From: Catalimonadaceae bacterium JC749
GTDB taxonomy: Bacteria > Bacteroidota > Bacteroidia > Cytophagales > Cyclobacteriaceae
Direction of reading: 5' to 3'
Assembly: GCA_021730635.1 (NCBI GenBank)
Contig: JAJNNC010000006.1
Coordinates: 372,001-436,000 of the forward strand
Length of the DNA: 64,000 bases
Positions 44,816 to 53,948 of this stretch are shown here, piece after piece. Within the stretch, counting starts at the first letter, position 1. Each line of letters starts with the position of its first letter. The notes under the pieces are model-generated. The model saw nothing but the letters and a program-made list of their open reading frames with translations, was not told the DNA's origin and ran no database searches. A program made the translations under genes and the position numbers.

Positions 44816-47800
44816 TTAAAATTGAACGTTGAGCCCCAGCGAATAGATTTTATTCTGCGGATAGTTAACAAAATTTCCACTGCCTGACCTTTCCGGGTCC
44901 AGCCCTGGATAGTCTGTAAATGTCAGCAGATTATCGCCTGAGAAATACACCCTAAGCTTTTGTACCTTCACACGCTCGGTCCACGCGGTGGGAAGGGTAT
45001 AGCCCAGGGTAATATTTTTAAGCCTCAGATAGGAAGCCTCCTGTAAAAAGTAGGTAGAGTTCCTTCTGACCTTGTCGGGGGCACTAAATCCCCAGTAAAT
45101 TTTGGGCATGGTGGTAGAAGGATTGTCTTCGGTCCAGCGATCTCTCCAGTCTGTCGTGGGCGGTGTTCCCTGTATAAAGGGGATGGTCCCCCAGTTATTG
45201 ACAAACAGCTTCCGGCCATCTTCTCCCTGGAAAAAGAAAGAGAGATCCAGGCCTTTCCAGTCAGCACTGAAATTATAAGAATAACTAAAACCCGGATATT
45301 GCCCGTCGATGGGAACCCGGTCGTCATCATTGACCACCCCATCGCCATTCTGGTCTTTGAATTTCAAATCTCCCGGCTGGGTATCATCATTGAACTGCTT
45401 GGGATGGGTAGCGATCTCGTCAGTGTTCTGGAAAATACCAGTCCATTCCAGCATATAAAAGGTATCCCAGGGTCTTCCTTCTTCTTTGATGGTATAGCCT
45501 CCGATTTCTCTTTCTCCGAAGGCTGTGAGTTCGTTCTTAAAGCGATCTATGTAGAAGTTCATGTTGTAGGAAAGTCCCTGAAAAGTTCCTGAGTTTACCT
45601 GATTCTGATAACCCAGTGAGAGTTCCACCCCGGTATTCACCATCGTTCCGTTGTTGACTGTCGGTGGGGTATACCCTACAATACCGGTAACCTGCGATCC
45701 TCTTAAAATATCAGTGGTTTCCTTGTTGTACCAGTCAAAAGTAACAGAGAGTCCGTCGAAGATGTATAAATCCAATCCAATGTCTGTAATGGTCGTCGTT
45801 TCCCACTTGATATCCTGGTTGGTAAGCGCTGTTTTGGCTACGCCTGTCGACAGATTGGTATTATCGAAGGGGTAGTTTCCTGTCAAGGCCAGAATATCCT
45901 GGTAAGGATAAAGACCGATATTCTGGTTGCCCAGTTCGCCATAGGAAGCCCGAATCTTGAAGTCGTTCAGCCAGCTTAACCCGGCATTCTTCACAAATTG
46001 TTCTTCACTGACACGCCAGCCGGCAGAGATAGAAGGAAACAGACCCCACCGGGTATCTTCTGATAATCGGGAAGTGCCATCGTATCGAAGGTTAAACTCC
46101 AGCAGATAACGCTCATTAAAGTTATACCCCAAACGGCTAAAGAAAGAGCGCAAAGCCCATTCGTTGGTAGAGCCATAGGCATTTTGCACAGAAGGGCTTC
46201 CGGCATCCAACTCTCTTAACAAAGTGGTGGGATAGACTCTCCGGTACCCCTGCAGGTAGCGATAGGTATTCAATTCCTGGCTGAAACCCAGCTGAGCATT
46301 GAAGTTGTGTCCATCGCCCAGTTCATTTTCATATTTCAGGTAGGAAAACAAATTGGTATACACATTCTGCTCATCCTGGTCTATCAAACCCTGACCTCCC
46401 ACATCCAGGTCACTCATAAATTCGCCGGTGTGGTAGTTGTACAGCGGCACAGAGGGGCGCCAGTCTCTCCAGTTCACAAAGTCGCCCACAATAGCGGCTT
46501 TGGTATACCAGTTCAGAGAATTAGCGAATTTGATATCGATCCAGCCCTGTACGTTGGCGTTATAGTCAGTGGTATTCCGGAGCACATCATTCTCCACAAT
46601 CGCTACCGGATTTTTGTTATTATACTCAAAGTCGTAGGCTTTGAAAGTGTACCGGCCACTGCCGTCGGGTAGCCAGGGAAGGTAGGTAGGTGCCTGTGAA
46701 AGGGTCGCCAGAAAAGTATCGGTAGACCCTTGCCGGGGAGCCGTTCTTTCCCCTTTCTTCAACGCCATGTTGGCTCCGAATTCAATGTTATCGTTAATCT
46801 TCGAGCCTATGTTAAACTGGATGTTGTACCGCTTGAAATCAAACCCTTTCATGACCCCTTCCTGATCTACATAACCCAGGGCCACATAGTAACGTGTGCC
46901 GTTATTGCCCCCGTTGAAATTCAGATTATGGGTCAGGGTAGGCGCAGGATTAAACACGATGTCTACCCAATCCGCGTTCGGATACTGGTTGCGGTCGGTG
47001 GCATTGCGGTAAGTATCAATTTGTTCCTGTGAGTACAAACCCGTGGTAATCCCATTATTCATGCGGGCTTCATTCCATAGCTCCATATATTCAGCCGAAT
47101 TGGTGATAAGGTCCAGCATCTTGGTGGGCGTATACACGGCATAATTCCCGTTGTATTGCATCTGGAACTGTCCTTCCTGTCCTTTCTTGGTAGTGACCAG
47201 AATGACTCCATTGGCAGCCCGTGAACCATAGATAGAAGCGGAAGCCGCATCTTTCAGCACGGATACGCTGGCAATGTTATTAGGATCCAGGTTGTTGAGG
47301 TTTCCTTCCACCCCATCGATCAATACCAAGGGGTTAGACCCAGCACTGCTGAACGTACCTTGCCCCCTGATGCGTACCGACAATCCTTCATTGCCAGGTT
47401 CTCCTGAATTTTGTACAACCCTTACGCCTGGCATACGACCTTGTAGAGCAGAAACCGGGTTGGTGACAGGGCGTCTGGCGATGGTTTCACCGTCAACGGC
47501 AGAGACCGATCCGGTCAAATTCTCCTTCCGTTGCTCTCCATAGCCCACCACGACAATCTCCTCTAATGACTCCAGAGAAGGTACTAACTGCACATCAACG
47601 GTGGTTCGTCCGCTGATCGCTATCTCCAGCGTTTCGTATCCCACAGAAGAAAACAGTAAGGTATCGGTGGCATCGCTTACGGTGAGCCGGTAGTTACCTT
47701 CCACATCACTGATGGTACCGTTGTTGGTTCCCTTTTCCAGGATATTTACTCCGGGCAAGGGCTCATCATTCTCATCCGTTACTTTACCACTGATGGTCTG

Positions 47801-47956
47801 ATCCAGCACATGCTCTGTCAGGGTCTCTTTTGGAGAGAGTGTCACCGTTCTGTGCGTAGTGTCAGAAGCGAACACTGGTAAAAACACCTGCATAAAAAGA
47901 CAACAAAAGAGGATAGGTATGCCCCATTGGCTGCCAACTCGTAGTTTTGGTTTCAT
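44816..47956 (-). CDS. SusC/RagA-family TonB-dependent outer-membrane transporter
   Basis: 1046 residues. A signal peptide (about 1-30) is followed by a carboxypeptidase-regulatory-like beta-sandwich (ISGKVTDENDEPLPGVNILEKGTNNG), the plug domain with LVLIDGVEGNLNNLDPNNIASVSVLKDAASASIYGSRAANGVILVTTKKG, and a long 22-strand barrel ending in an aromatic LNVQF. The SusC-specific signatures are complete. It moves oligosaccharides into the periplasm with TonB energy. It is the first gene of a SusC-SusD pair, downstream of GH95-2. Confidence 0.96.
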   Translation of the reverse strand: MKPKLRVGSQWGIPILFCCLFMQVFLPVFASDTTHRTVTLSPKETLTEHVLDQTISGKVTDENDEPLPGVNILEKGTNNGTISDVEGNYRLTVSDATDTLLFSSVGYETLEIAISGRTTVDVQLVPSLESLEEIVVVGYGEQRKENLTGSVSAVDGETIARRPVTNPVSALQGRMPGVRVVQNSGEPGNEGLSVRIRGQGTFSSAGSNPLVLIDGVEGNLNNLDPNNIASVSVLKDAASASIYGSRAANGVILVTTKKGQEGQFQMQYNGNYAVYTPTKMLDLITNSAEYMELWNEARMNNGITTGLYSQEQIDTYRNATDRNQYPNADWVDIVFNPAPTLTHNLNFNGGNNGTRYYVALGYVDQEGVMKGFDFKRYNIQFNIGSKINDNIEFGANMALKKGERTAPRQGSTDTFLATLSQAPTYLPWLPDGSGRYTFKAYDFEYNNKNPVAIVENDVLRNTTDYNANVQGWIDIKFANSLNWYTKAAIVGDFVNWRDWRPSVPLYNYHTGEFMSDLDVGGQGLIDQDEQNVYTNLFSYLKYENELGDGHNFNAQLGFSQELNTYRYLQGYRRVYPTTLLRELDAGSPSVQNAYGSTNEWALRSFFSRLGYNFNERYLLEFNLRYDGTSRLSEDTRWGLFPSISAGWRVSEEQFVKNAGLSWLNDFKIRASYGELGNQNIGLYPYQDILALTGNYPFDNTNLSTGVAKTALTNQDIKWETTTITDIGLDLYIFDGLSVTFDWYNKETTDILRGSQVTGIVGYTPPTVNNGTMVNTGVELSLGYQNQVNSGTFQGLSYNMNFYIDRFKNELTAFGEREIGGYTIKEEGRPWDTFYMLEWTGIFQNTDEIATHPKQFNDDTQPGDLKFKDQNGDGVVNDDDRVPIDGQYPGFSYSYNFSADWKGLDLSFFFQGEDGRKLFVNNWGTIPFIQGTPPTTDWRDRWTEDNPSTTMPKIYWGFSAPDKVRRNSTYFLQEASYLRLKNITLGYTLPTAWTERVKVQKLRVYFSGDNLLTFTDYPGLDPERSGSGNFVNYPQNKIYSLGLNVQF

Positions 47957-48009
47957 AATGATTACAATTTGGTTAAACGATATTTTATGGAAAAAAACTC
48001 TTGTTGTTT

Positions 48010-48026
48010 TAGCGGTTCAGCCGCTA
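48010..48026 (-). other. Hairpin after GH95-2
   Basis: TAGCGG pairs with CCGCTA over a 5-nt loop. On the minus strand a T-run begins only 14 nt further on, so this is at best a weak terminator between GH95-2 and susC. Confidence 0.4.
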
Positions 48027-48044
48027 TCGTCTTTGGCTTTGGCG

Positions 48045-50621
48045 CTACTCGCTGCCTACAAACGTGTAGCTTTGTTGGGCTTGCGTCTCAAAGTCATATT
48101 CCACATAGTCCTGCGCTTCAGGAGCAGCCTCGCTGCTTTCTGACAGACTCCGGTCTTCCCGCGCTGGCACCTTGTAGAATGGATTAGGGTTCACCCCTTC
48201 TGCCTCCGATAGGGTCAGGTCTTGCCGGGGTTGCAGGGGCTGGCTTAGACGCAAACGACAGTTACCCCCTTTGGAAGAATGCACCACCAGACCGGTGATT
48301 TTACCCTCTTCCCACTGCATGTCTATGGTAAAGCCTCCTCTGGCCTGTAAGCCTTTCACTGAGCCTTGATCCCACTGCTCCGGAATAGCGGGCAGTAAGT
48401 GCACAGCGCCGTCATGGCTTTGCAGCAGCATTTCCGCGATGCCAGCTGTGCCGCCGAAGTTGCCATCTATCTGAAAGGGAGGATGGGCACAAAACAGGTT
48501 GGGATACGTGCCCCCACCATCGGCATACTCCGTGCCTTCCACCCCTGTCAGTTCCAGCAGTTCCCGGAGTAGCTTGTAAGCATGATCCCCATCATGCAAA
48601 CGTGCCCAAAAATCGATTTTCCAGGCTTTGCTCCAACCGGTGCCACCATCACCACGAATCTCCAGCGTTTTCTCAGCGGCCGCTGTATATTCGGGTGTAC
48701 GAATGGGGGTAATCTGACGTCCGGGATGCAAGCCAAACAAGTGGGATACATGGCGGTGCTGGGGGTCTGCATCTTCCCAGTCTTTGTACCATTCCTGCAG
48801 GTTTCCTTTTTTACCGATTTGTAAAGGGAATAGCTGACGACGCTTTTCGATCAATGTCTGTCTGAACTCCGCGTCAGTCTCCAACACCTCCGATGCCTCT
48901 ATCAGGTTGGTAAACAAATCCCAGATGATAGACATGTCCATGGTCGTCGCTACGGACACATCTCCCTCTTCTCCACTTTCTGTAATAAACACATTCTCCG
49001 GAGAAGTGGAAGGAGCCGTCACTAACTGCCCTTTTTCGTTTTTGATCAGCCAATCCAGACAAAACGCAGCAGCACCTTTCATCAAAGGATAAGCTTCATT
49101 GCGCAAAAAGGCTTTGTCTCCGGTAAACTGGTAATGTTCCCACAGATGCTGGCTCAACCAGGCACCTCCCAGGGGCCAGTTAGCCCATTGCGGATCCCCT
49201 TTTCCCAGATCACCCACCGGATTGGAAGTAGCCCAGATATCCACATTATGATGAGCACACCAGCCCTCCGCATTGTAAAAATTTTTAGCGGTTTCTGCTC
49301 CTGTCTGGGCAATTTTTTTGATATGGTTTAAGAAAGGCTCATGCATTTCCGAAAGGTTGGTCACTTCTGCCGGCCAGTAGTTCATCTCCGCATTGATATT
49401 GGTGGTATAGTTACTACTCCAGGGCGGGCGAAGGTGAGGGTTCCAGATTCCCTGTAAATTGGCAGGAATACCTCCTGGCCGGGAACTGGAAATGAGCAGA
49501 TAACGCCCATACTGTAAGTACAAAGTTTCCAGAGAAGGATCCTGGGCTCCTTCCGCATATCGTTTCAGGCGTTCGTCAGTAGGCAAAGCTGCATTTTCTG
49601 CGCTGCCCAAAGAAAAGCTTACCCGGTTAAAATAAGACTGATAATCCTGAAGATGACCCTTTTTGAGTTGGGCAAAATCTTTTTGCAGCGCCTTGTCCAA
49701 ATACTGGTCTGCCAGCTTTGTTTCATCTTTCCCTTCTTTATCCGGACATTTGTCGAAACCATTGTAACTGGTAGCGGCCGATAACAGCAACACTACTTCC
49801 GTAGCGTCCTTTACGTGCAGCCCTGCGGTATCTGCCGAAACGGTCCCATCATGGCGTTGCACCTTTACCTGTAAGGCAAACCGCATGCCTCTGCATTGCG
49901 AAGGATCTTCGAATATCACAGGCTGCTCATTATAGTTCACATAATTGGGATCTGCATGGGCCGGTGCTTTCCCTTTCATGATGATCTCCTCCTGGCTCAG
50001 CGTTTCATGGGTATAAGGTAGCTGACTTTTGGCAGAAACGGTAAAATCCAAAGCCCCCTGCTCACTGGCCAACAGGCGCAGCACTATTACCTGGTCGGGT
50101 GCCGAGACGAATATTTCACGTGTATATTGTGTATTGCCTACGGTGAAACGGGTAGTTGCCGTCGCATCGGCGATATTCAGGTCACGGTAATAATCTGTTA
50201 CTTCCTGGTCAAAAGGCTGCCTGATCATCAAATCCCCTAAAGGAGCATACGATTCGGTATACGCGCCCTGCATCTTCTGGGTGAGCTGCGCTGCTTTCTG
50301 ATAATCCTCCTGAAATAAGGCTTCTCTGATTTCGGGCAGGTACGAGGCTACGCCCGGATTGGGATTGGTTTTGGCAGGGCCGCCACTCCAGAGCGTTTCT
50401 TCATTCAGCTGGATCAGTTCTTCAGAGACACCCCCAAAAATCATGGCGCCTAACCTTCCGTTGCCTACCGGCAAGGCTTCGTTCCAATTAGAGGCTGGTC
50501 TTTCATACCAGAGCTTCAAGGCTTCTTCCCCCGGGATCGTTGCTTCTCCTTCCCTGGCTTCTGGCGACGAACAAGAGACAAAAAGGCAGGTAATAAAAGG
50601 TAATAACAATGATAATTTCAT
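48045..50621 (-). CDS. GH95-family glycoside hydrolase 2, lipoprotein
   Basis: 858 residues with a lipoprotein signal (Cys17 in FVSCSS), so it is surface- or periplasm-anchored, unlike the soluble GH95-1. GH95 motifs are intact: [23 protein letters not shown] at the start, [21 protein letters not shown] with the general-acid Glu, and [17 protein letters not shown]. Near the C-terminus an in-frame block (roughly [23 protein letters not shown]) is absent from GH95-1. The 3' end shares a near-identical patch with GH95-1. Having two GH95 enzymes at different cellular positions suggests sequential trimming of the same glycan. Confidence 0.93.
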   Translation of the reverse strand: MKLSLLLPFITCLFVSCSSPEAREGEATIPGEEALKLWYERPASNWNEALPVGNGRLGAMIFGGVSEELIQLNEETLWSGGPAKTNPNPGVASYLPEIREALFQEDYQKAAQLTQKMQGAYTESYAPLGDLMIRQPFDQEVTDYYRDLNIADATATTRFTVGNTQYTREIFVSAPDQVIVLRLLASEQGALDFTVSAKSQLPYTHETLSQEEIIMKGKAPAHADPNYVNYNEQPVIFEDPSQCRGMRFALQVKVQRHDGTVSADTAGLHVKDATEVVLLLSAATSYNGFDKCPDKEGKDETKLADQYLDKALQKDFAQLKKGHLQDYQSYFNRVSFSLGSAENAALPTDERLKRYAEGAQDPSLETLYLQYGRYLLISSSRPGGIPANLQGIWNPHLRPPWSSNYTTNINAEMNYWPAEVTNLSEMHEPFLNHIKKIAQTGAETAKNFYNAEGWCAHHNVDIWATSNPVGDLGKGDPQWANWPLGGAWLSQHLWEHYQFTGDKAFLRNEAYPLMKGAAAFCLDWLIKNEKGQLVTAPSTSPENVFITESGEEGDVSVATTMDMSIIWDLFTNLIEASEVLETDAEFRQTLIEKRRQLFPLQIGKKGNLQEWYKDWEDADPQHRHVSHLFGLHPGRQITPIRTPEYTAAAEKTLEIRGDGGTGWSKAWKIDFWARLHDGDHAYKLLRELLELTGVEGTEYADGGGTYPNLFCAHPPFQIDGNFGGTAGIAEMLLQSHDGAVHLLPAIPEQWDQGSVKGLQARGGFTIDMQWEEGKITGLVVHSSKGGNCRLRLSQPLQPRQDLTLSEAEGVNPNPFYKVPAREDRSLSESSEAAPEAQDYVEYDFETQAQQSYTFVGSE
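48062..48523 (-). repeat. 3' patch of GH95-2 nearly identical to that of GH95-1
   Basis: Partner of 40739-41143. It includes an extra in-frame block at about 48114-48190 with an internal AGCAGC/GCTGCT inverted repeat that looks inserted relative to GH95-1. Confidence 0.85.
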
Positions 50622-50725
50622 GCATGTAATAGGTTGTGGTAAAGCTCAATACACGGTGCTGTAGCGCTTTTTCTGACATCGCAGCAATGGCTCCTGTAGC
50701 ATTCCTTTGTTTGCCAGAAGCCGGT

Positions 50726-51745
50726 TTATAAAGTAAGCATGGCTTTGATGACTTTCGCTTCAGGCTTGAGCCAGGTATCAAAATACCGGGTCATTTCTTC
50801 AAACGCACAGCGATGGGTGATCCAGGCCTCCGTATTAATTTTGTTTTCCTCCATCATGGCAATGATCTGCCTGAAATCACTGGGCAAGGCATTACGGCTG
50901 GCCATCAGTGTCAGTTCCTTTTTATGAAAATAGGGATCGTGAAAGGTAAAATCTCCCTGAAACAACCCGATAAAGACGATACGGCCTGCCGGGGCTACAT
51001 ATTCCAAGGCTTTGCTCATAGAAAACTTGTTACCCGTAGCATCCAACACCACAGTAGGTAAATCTCCCTGAAACTGTTCGCGCAACCTTTCCAGGGTATC
51101 TTCTCCGCCTGCCCTGACGGTTCCGGCTATATCCATCACAGCAGCGGCAAAGGCCAATCGGTCTTCATTCAGGTCCATGGCTACGGTTTTGGCTCCAGTG
51201 GCTGTGGCAAACTGCAAGGCTGCCAGTCCGATAGGGCCTGTTCCCACCACCAGCACCTCATCCTGTGCGGTAATGTGTGCCCGGTTCACCGCATGGCAAC
51301 CAATGCCTAAGGGTTCTACCAGAGCGAGTTGCTCAAAGCTAAGCCGGTCAGATTGATGAAGATAGCGGGCAGGTACTTTGAGATATTCCTGCATCCCTCC
51401 ATCCTGATGCACCCCCAGCACCGAAACATTTTCACCACAGTTGGTAAAGCCCCTACGGACCGCCTGATCCTGTTGCGTATTGAAATAAGGTTCTACTGCA
51501 CATTGGTCTCCTATTTTTACCTGCGTAACGGCTGAGCCAACGGCCACAACCTCTACCCCAAGTTCATGGCCCAGGATCCTGGGGTAACTAAAAAATGGTT
51601 GATTACCGGCATAAGCATGATAATCGGTACCGCAGATGCCTATCCGACGAACTTTCAGCAAAGCTTCTGTTTCCTGTAAATGCTCGTTCAAAGGCGCTTC
51701 TCTGTATTCAAAAGTTCCGGGTTGTTGTAGTACAATGGTCTTCAT
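50726..51745 (-). CDS. Zinc-dependent medium-chain alcohol/sugar dehydrogenase
   Basis: 339 residues of the MDR superfamily. Catalytic zinc ligands C38 (GICGTD), H60 and E61 (GHELG) are present. The Rossmann motif is VVGTGPIGLAALQ. The four-cysteine structural-zinc lobe of classic members is not seen; the corresponding loop reads AVRRGFTNCGENV. Such forms include L-threonine-, L-idonate- and galactitol-like dehydrogenases. It overlaps the aldo/keto reductase gene by 4 bp (ATGA) and precedes GH95-2, so an oxidation step on the released sugar or a later intermediate is likely. Substrate not certain. Confidence 0.85.
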   Translation of the reverse strand: MKTIVLQQPGTFEYREAPLNEHLQETEALLKVRRIGICGTDYHAYAGNQPFFSYPRILGHELGVEVVAVGSAVTQVKIGDQCAVEPYFNTQQDQAVRRGFTNCGENVSVLGVHQDGGMQEYLKVPARYLHQSDRLSFEQLALVEPLGIGCHAVNRAHITAQDEVLVVGTGPIGLAALQFATATGAKTVAMDLNEDRLAFAAAVMDIAGTVRAGGEDTLERLREQFQGDLPTVVLDATGNKFSMSKALEYVAPAGRIVFIGLFQGDFTFHDPYFHKKELTLMASRNALPSDFRQIIAMMEENKINTEAWITHRCAFEEMTRYFDTWLKPEAKVIKAMLTL

Positions 51746-52722
51746 GCGTCAATATCGTTTTGTCTAAGGGTTACAATCGTGCGACTTATTTCCTCAAAGA
51801 TGGGTTCGGGCAAGGCTCCCTGCCGCCAGTCATCCAGGGTAGCCGCAATCTGCTCTCTGGTATGAGCCCCTACCACCACCCTGTTCGCTTCCTGCACTGC
51901 AAAAAGATAGCGCTGTGCCAGAGAAGAAAGTGGCATGCCATATTTTTGGGCAATTCCCTGCATGGCTTTGGCCGTTTTTATATCTGTATGCGTAATCCAG
52001 GCGGAATCCGGCTTCCGGGTGCTATAGGATTCAAAACGATTACCCAATAGCCCCATATGCAAAGCAGAGGCCGCATAATAGGCAATGCCCTGTTGCTGAA
52101 GGTGTGGAATATCTTTTTCAAAAGCGGATAGGTTACAGGCATTCATTTTTAAAAAACCGGAGACCACCTGAAAATTCTCCAGGGTGATATAGGGACGAAA
52201 TGCATCGGTTGGGTTACCGCCCACTCCCAGCAGGCGGGTATATCCTTCGGCCTTGAATAGCTGTAAAGTCTCTATAATCTCCTCCATCTTTTCCAACGGT
52301 ACCAGTTGTGGTTCGTGCAGGAACAGTAAATCTATCCGTTCCACCCCCATTTGATCCAGGCTCCGCATCAGGCTGTCACGCATACGGGCTGGGGAATAGT
52401 CCACATAACATTCATCCGCTCTTTCAGCGGGCAGACGTCCCACTTTGGTACTGATAAAGGGGCGTTTTCCGCTCCACCTTCTCAGTGCTTTTCCCACATA
52501 GCTTTCTGCTTTGTAGTAGGAGGGCGAAGTATCAATGGAAGTGACATGATGCTCAAAGGCATAGAGCAGGCAGTCTATGCTTTCCTCCTCCTCCACTTTA
52601 CCCCACACCCCTCCCAGACCGGAAGTGCCATAGGTTAGCCGGCTGCCTTTTTCCAGAAAAGGATGGCACGGCTTGGCAATATCTGCCAGGTAAGTAGGGG
52701 TAAAAGATACAAGGGTTCTCAT
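51742..52722 (-). CDS. Aldo/keto reductase, L-fucose dehydrogenase-like
   Basis: 326 residues of the AKR fold. The catalytic tetrad is recognisable: D64 in SIDTSPSYY, Y69 or Y70, K93 in STKVGR, and the His in LLFLHEP. The sequence resembles the D-threo-aldose 1-dehydrogenase/L-fucose dehydrogenase group, which turns L-fucose or L-galactose into the lactone. Its position as the first gene in a run with a zinc dehydrogenase and GH95 enzymes, divergent from a LacI regulator, fits that role. The pathway assignment is inference. Confidence 0.82.
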   Translation of the reverse strand: MRTLVSFTPTYLADIAKPCHPFLEKGSRLTYGTSGLGGVWGKVEEEESIDCLLYAFEHHVTSIDTSPSYYKAESYVGKALRRWSGKRPFISTKVGRLPAERADECYVDYSPARMRDSLMRSLDQMGVERIDLLFLHEPQLVPLEKMEEIIETLQLFKAEGYTRLLGVGGNPTDAFRPYITLENFQVVSGFLKMNACNLSAFEKDIPHLQQQGIAYYAASALHMGLLGNRFESYSTRKPDSAWITHTDIKTAKAMQGIAQKYGMPLSSLAQRYLFAVQEANRVVVGAHTREQIAATLDDWRQGALPEPIFEEISRTIVTLRQNDIDA

Positions 52723-52803
52723 GTCTCATTCTTGTCAAGAAAGTGTCAGGGGGCATTTTGCACTTAAAAGTAGATGTTTTGATTTTCACTTTCCAGTCAA
52801 AGG

Positions 52804-52834
52804 TTTGCGCAATCCAACTTACTTGTCTACCTTG
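52804..52834 (+). promoter_or_regulatory. Candidate Bacteroidetes-type promoter of the LacI gene
   Basis: TTTG at 52804-52807 and TACCTTG at 52828-52834, separated by 20 bp, resemble the Bacteroidetes -33 TTTG and -7 TAnnTTTG pair. The predicted start codon lies about 55 bp downstream. The same 168-bp divergent spacer should also hold the AKR promoter and a LacI operator, but I could not pick out a convincing palindrome. Confidence 0.45.
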
Positions 52835-52890
52835 ACCCAAACATTCCTTACTTTCACGCGTTTTAGTCCTTCAGAGTAGGGTTTGCCGGT

Positions 52891-53904
52891 ATGAAAAGGA
52901 TAAGCATTACAGATATCGCCCGGGCGTTGAATGTCACGCCATCTACCGTCTCAAGGGCCTTAAATGGAGAACCCAGAATCAGTGAAAAAACCAGAAAAGC
53001 TATTCTGGCTTTAGCTGAAGAATGGGGATACCGGCCGAATCCTCTTGCCAAAAGCCTGTTACACCATAAGACTTTTACGGTAGGATTGATTATTCCTGAG
53101 TTTACGCACCATTTTTTTAACCAGGTGTTGAGTGGCATTGAAAGCATTACCAATGTGAAAGGGTACCACATCATCATCTGCACGTCTGACAATGCCTACG
53201 ATAAAGAAAAAAAGTCGGTACAGACCCTGCTGGATATGAGAGTGGATGGACTGCTGGCAGCCATAGGTAACAACATCAATACTTTTGATCACTTTCAGGA
53301 GATTGTAGATATCAAAGTACCGCTGGTGCTGGTAGACAGAATTTGTGAAGATGTGGAAACCTCTTATGTGGTGACCAACGATTTTGAGGGAGCATTACAG
53401 GCCACAGAATATCTCATCCAGAGCGGTTGTAGACAAATTGGCTACATCAAAGGTCCTACCCATATTTCCACTACCTTCAATCGGTATATGGGCTACCGGG
53501 AAGCGCTGAAAAAATGGCAGCTCCCTTATCAGGAAGAATTTGTCGTGGAGAGCAATGAGCCCCAAAATTTAAGAGAAAAACTGACGCCCCTGCTAAAGAA
53601 TCGTTTGCTAGATGCTGTTTTTGCCCACAACGATTATATAGCTTACGACGTGATAGATATTATCCAGGAGGTGGGACTCACCGTACCCAACGACATTTCT
53701 GTGATGGGCTATGCCAACGAACCGGTCGCCTCTTACATGTCTCCTAAACTTTCCACGGTGAAGCAGCCTGCCTTTGAAATGGGAAGCCTGGCCGCCTCTA
53801 TCCTACTCCAAATAGTGGAAGGCCATATTGCTCCTTCACAAATTCTGTCAGAATGTCTTTCTACGGAATTGGTGATCAGAGCGTCTACTCCGGTACGTTC
53901 CTGA
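52891..53904 (+). CDS. LacI-family transcriptional regulator of the sugar locus
   Basis: 337 residues. The N-terminal LacI helix-turn-helix is ITDIARALNVTPSTVSRALNG (about residues 6-26), followed by the hinge helix NPLAKSLLHH. The rest is a periplasmic-binding-protein-like sugar-sensing domain (VGLIIPEFTHHFFNQVLSGIE, then GYIKGPTHISTTFNRYMGYREAL and VMGYANEPVASYMSP). It lies between two divergent or convergent catabolic units: the minus-strand AKR-ADH-GH95-SusCD run to its left and the transporter/dgoK run to its right. It probably represses them until a sugar or sugar-acid inducer binds. Confidence 0.93.
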   Translation: MKRISITDIARALNVTPSTVSRALNGEPRISEKTRKAILALAEEWGYRPNPLAKSLLHHKTFTVGLIIPEFTHHFFNQVLSGIESITNVKGYHIIICTSDNAYDKEKKSVQTLLDMRVDGLLAAIGNNINTFDHFQEIVDIKVPLVLVDRICEDVETSYVVTNDFEGALQATEYLIQSGCRQIGYIKGPTHISTTFNRYMGYREALKKWQLPYQEEFVVESNEPQNLREKLTPLLKNRLLDAVFAHNDYIAYDVIDIIQEVGLTVPNDISVMGYANEPVASYMSPKLSTVKQPAFEMGSLAASILLQIVEGHIAPSQILSECLSTELVIRASTPVRS

Positions 53905-53948
53905 AAAGTTTTCGCGTGAATCTCCCACCCAGACTATTATCTTCGTTG

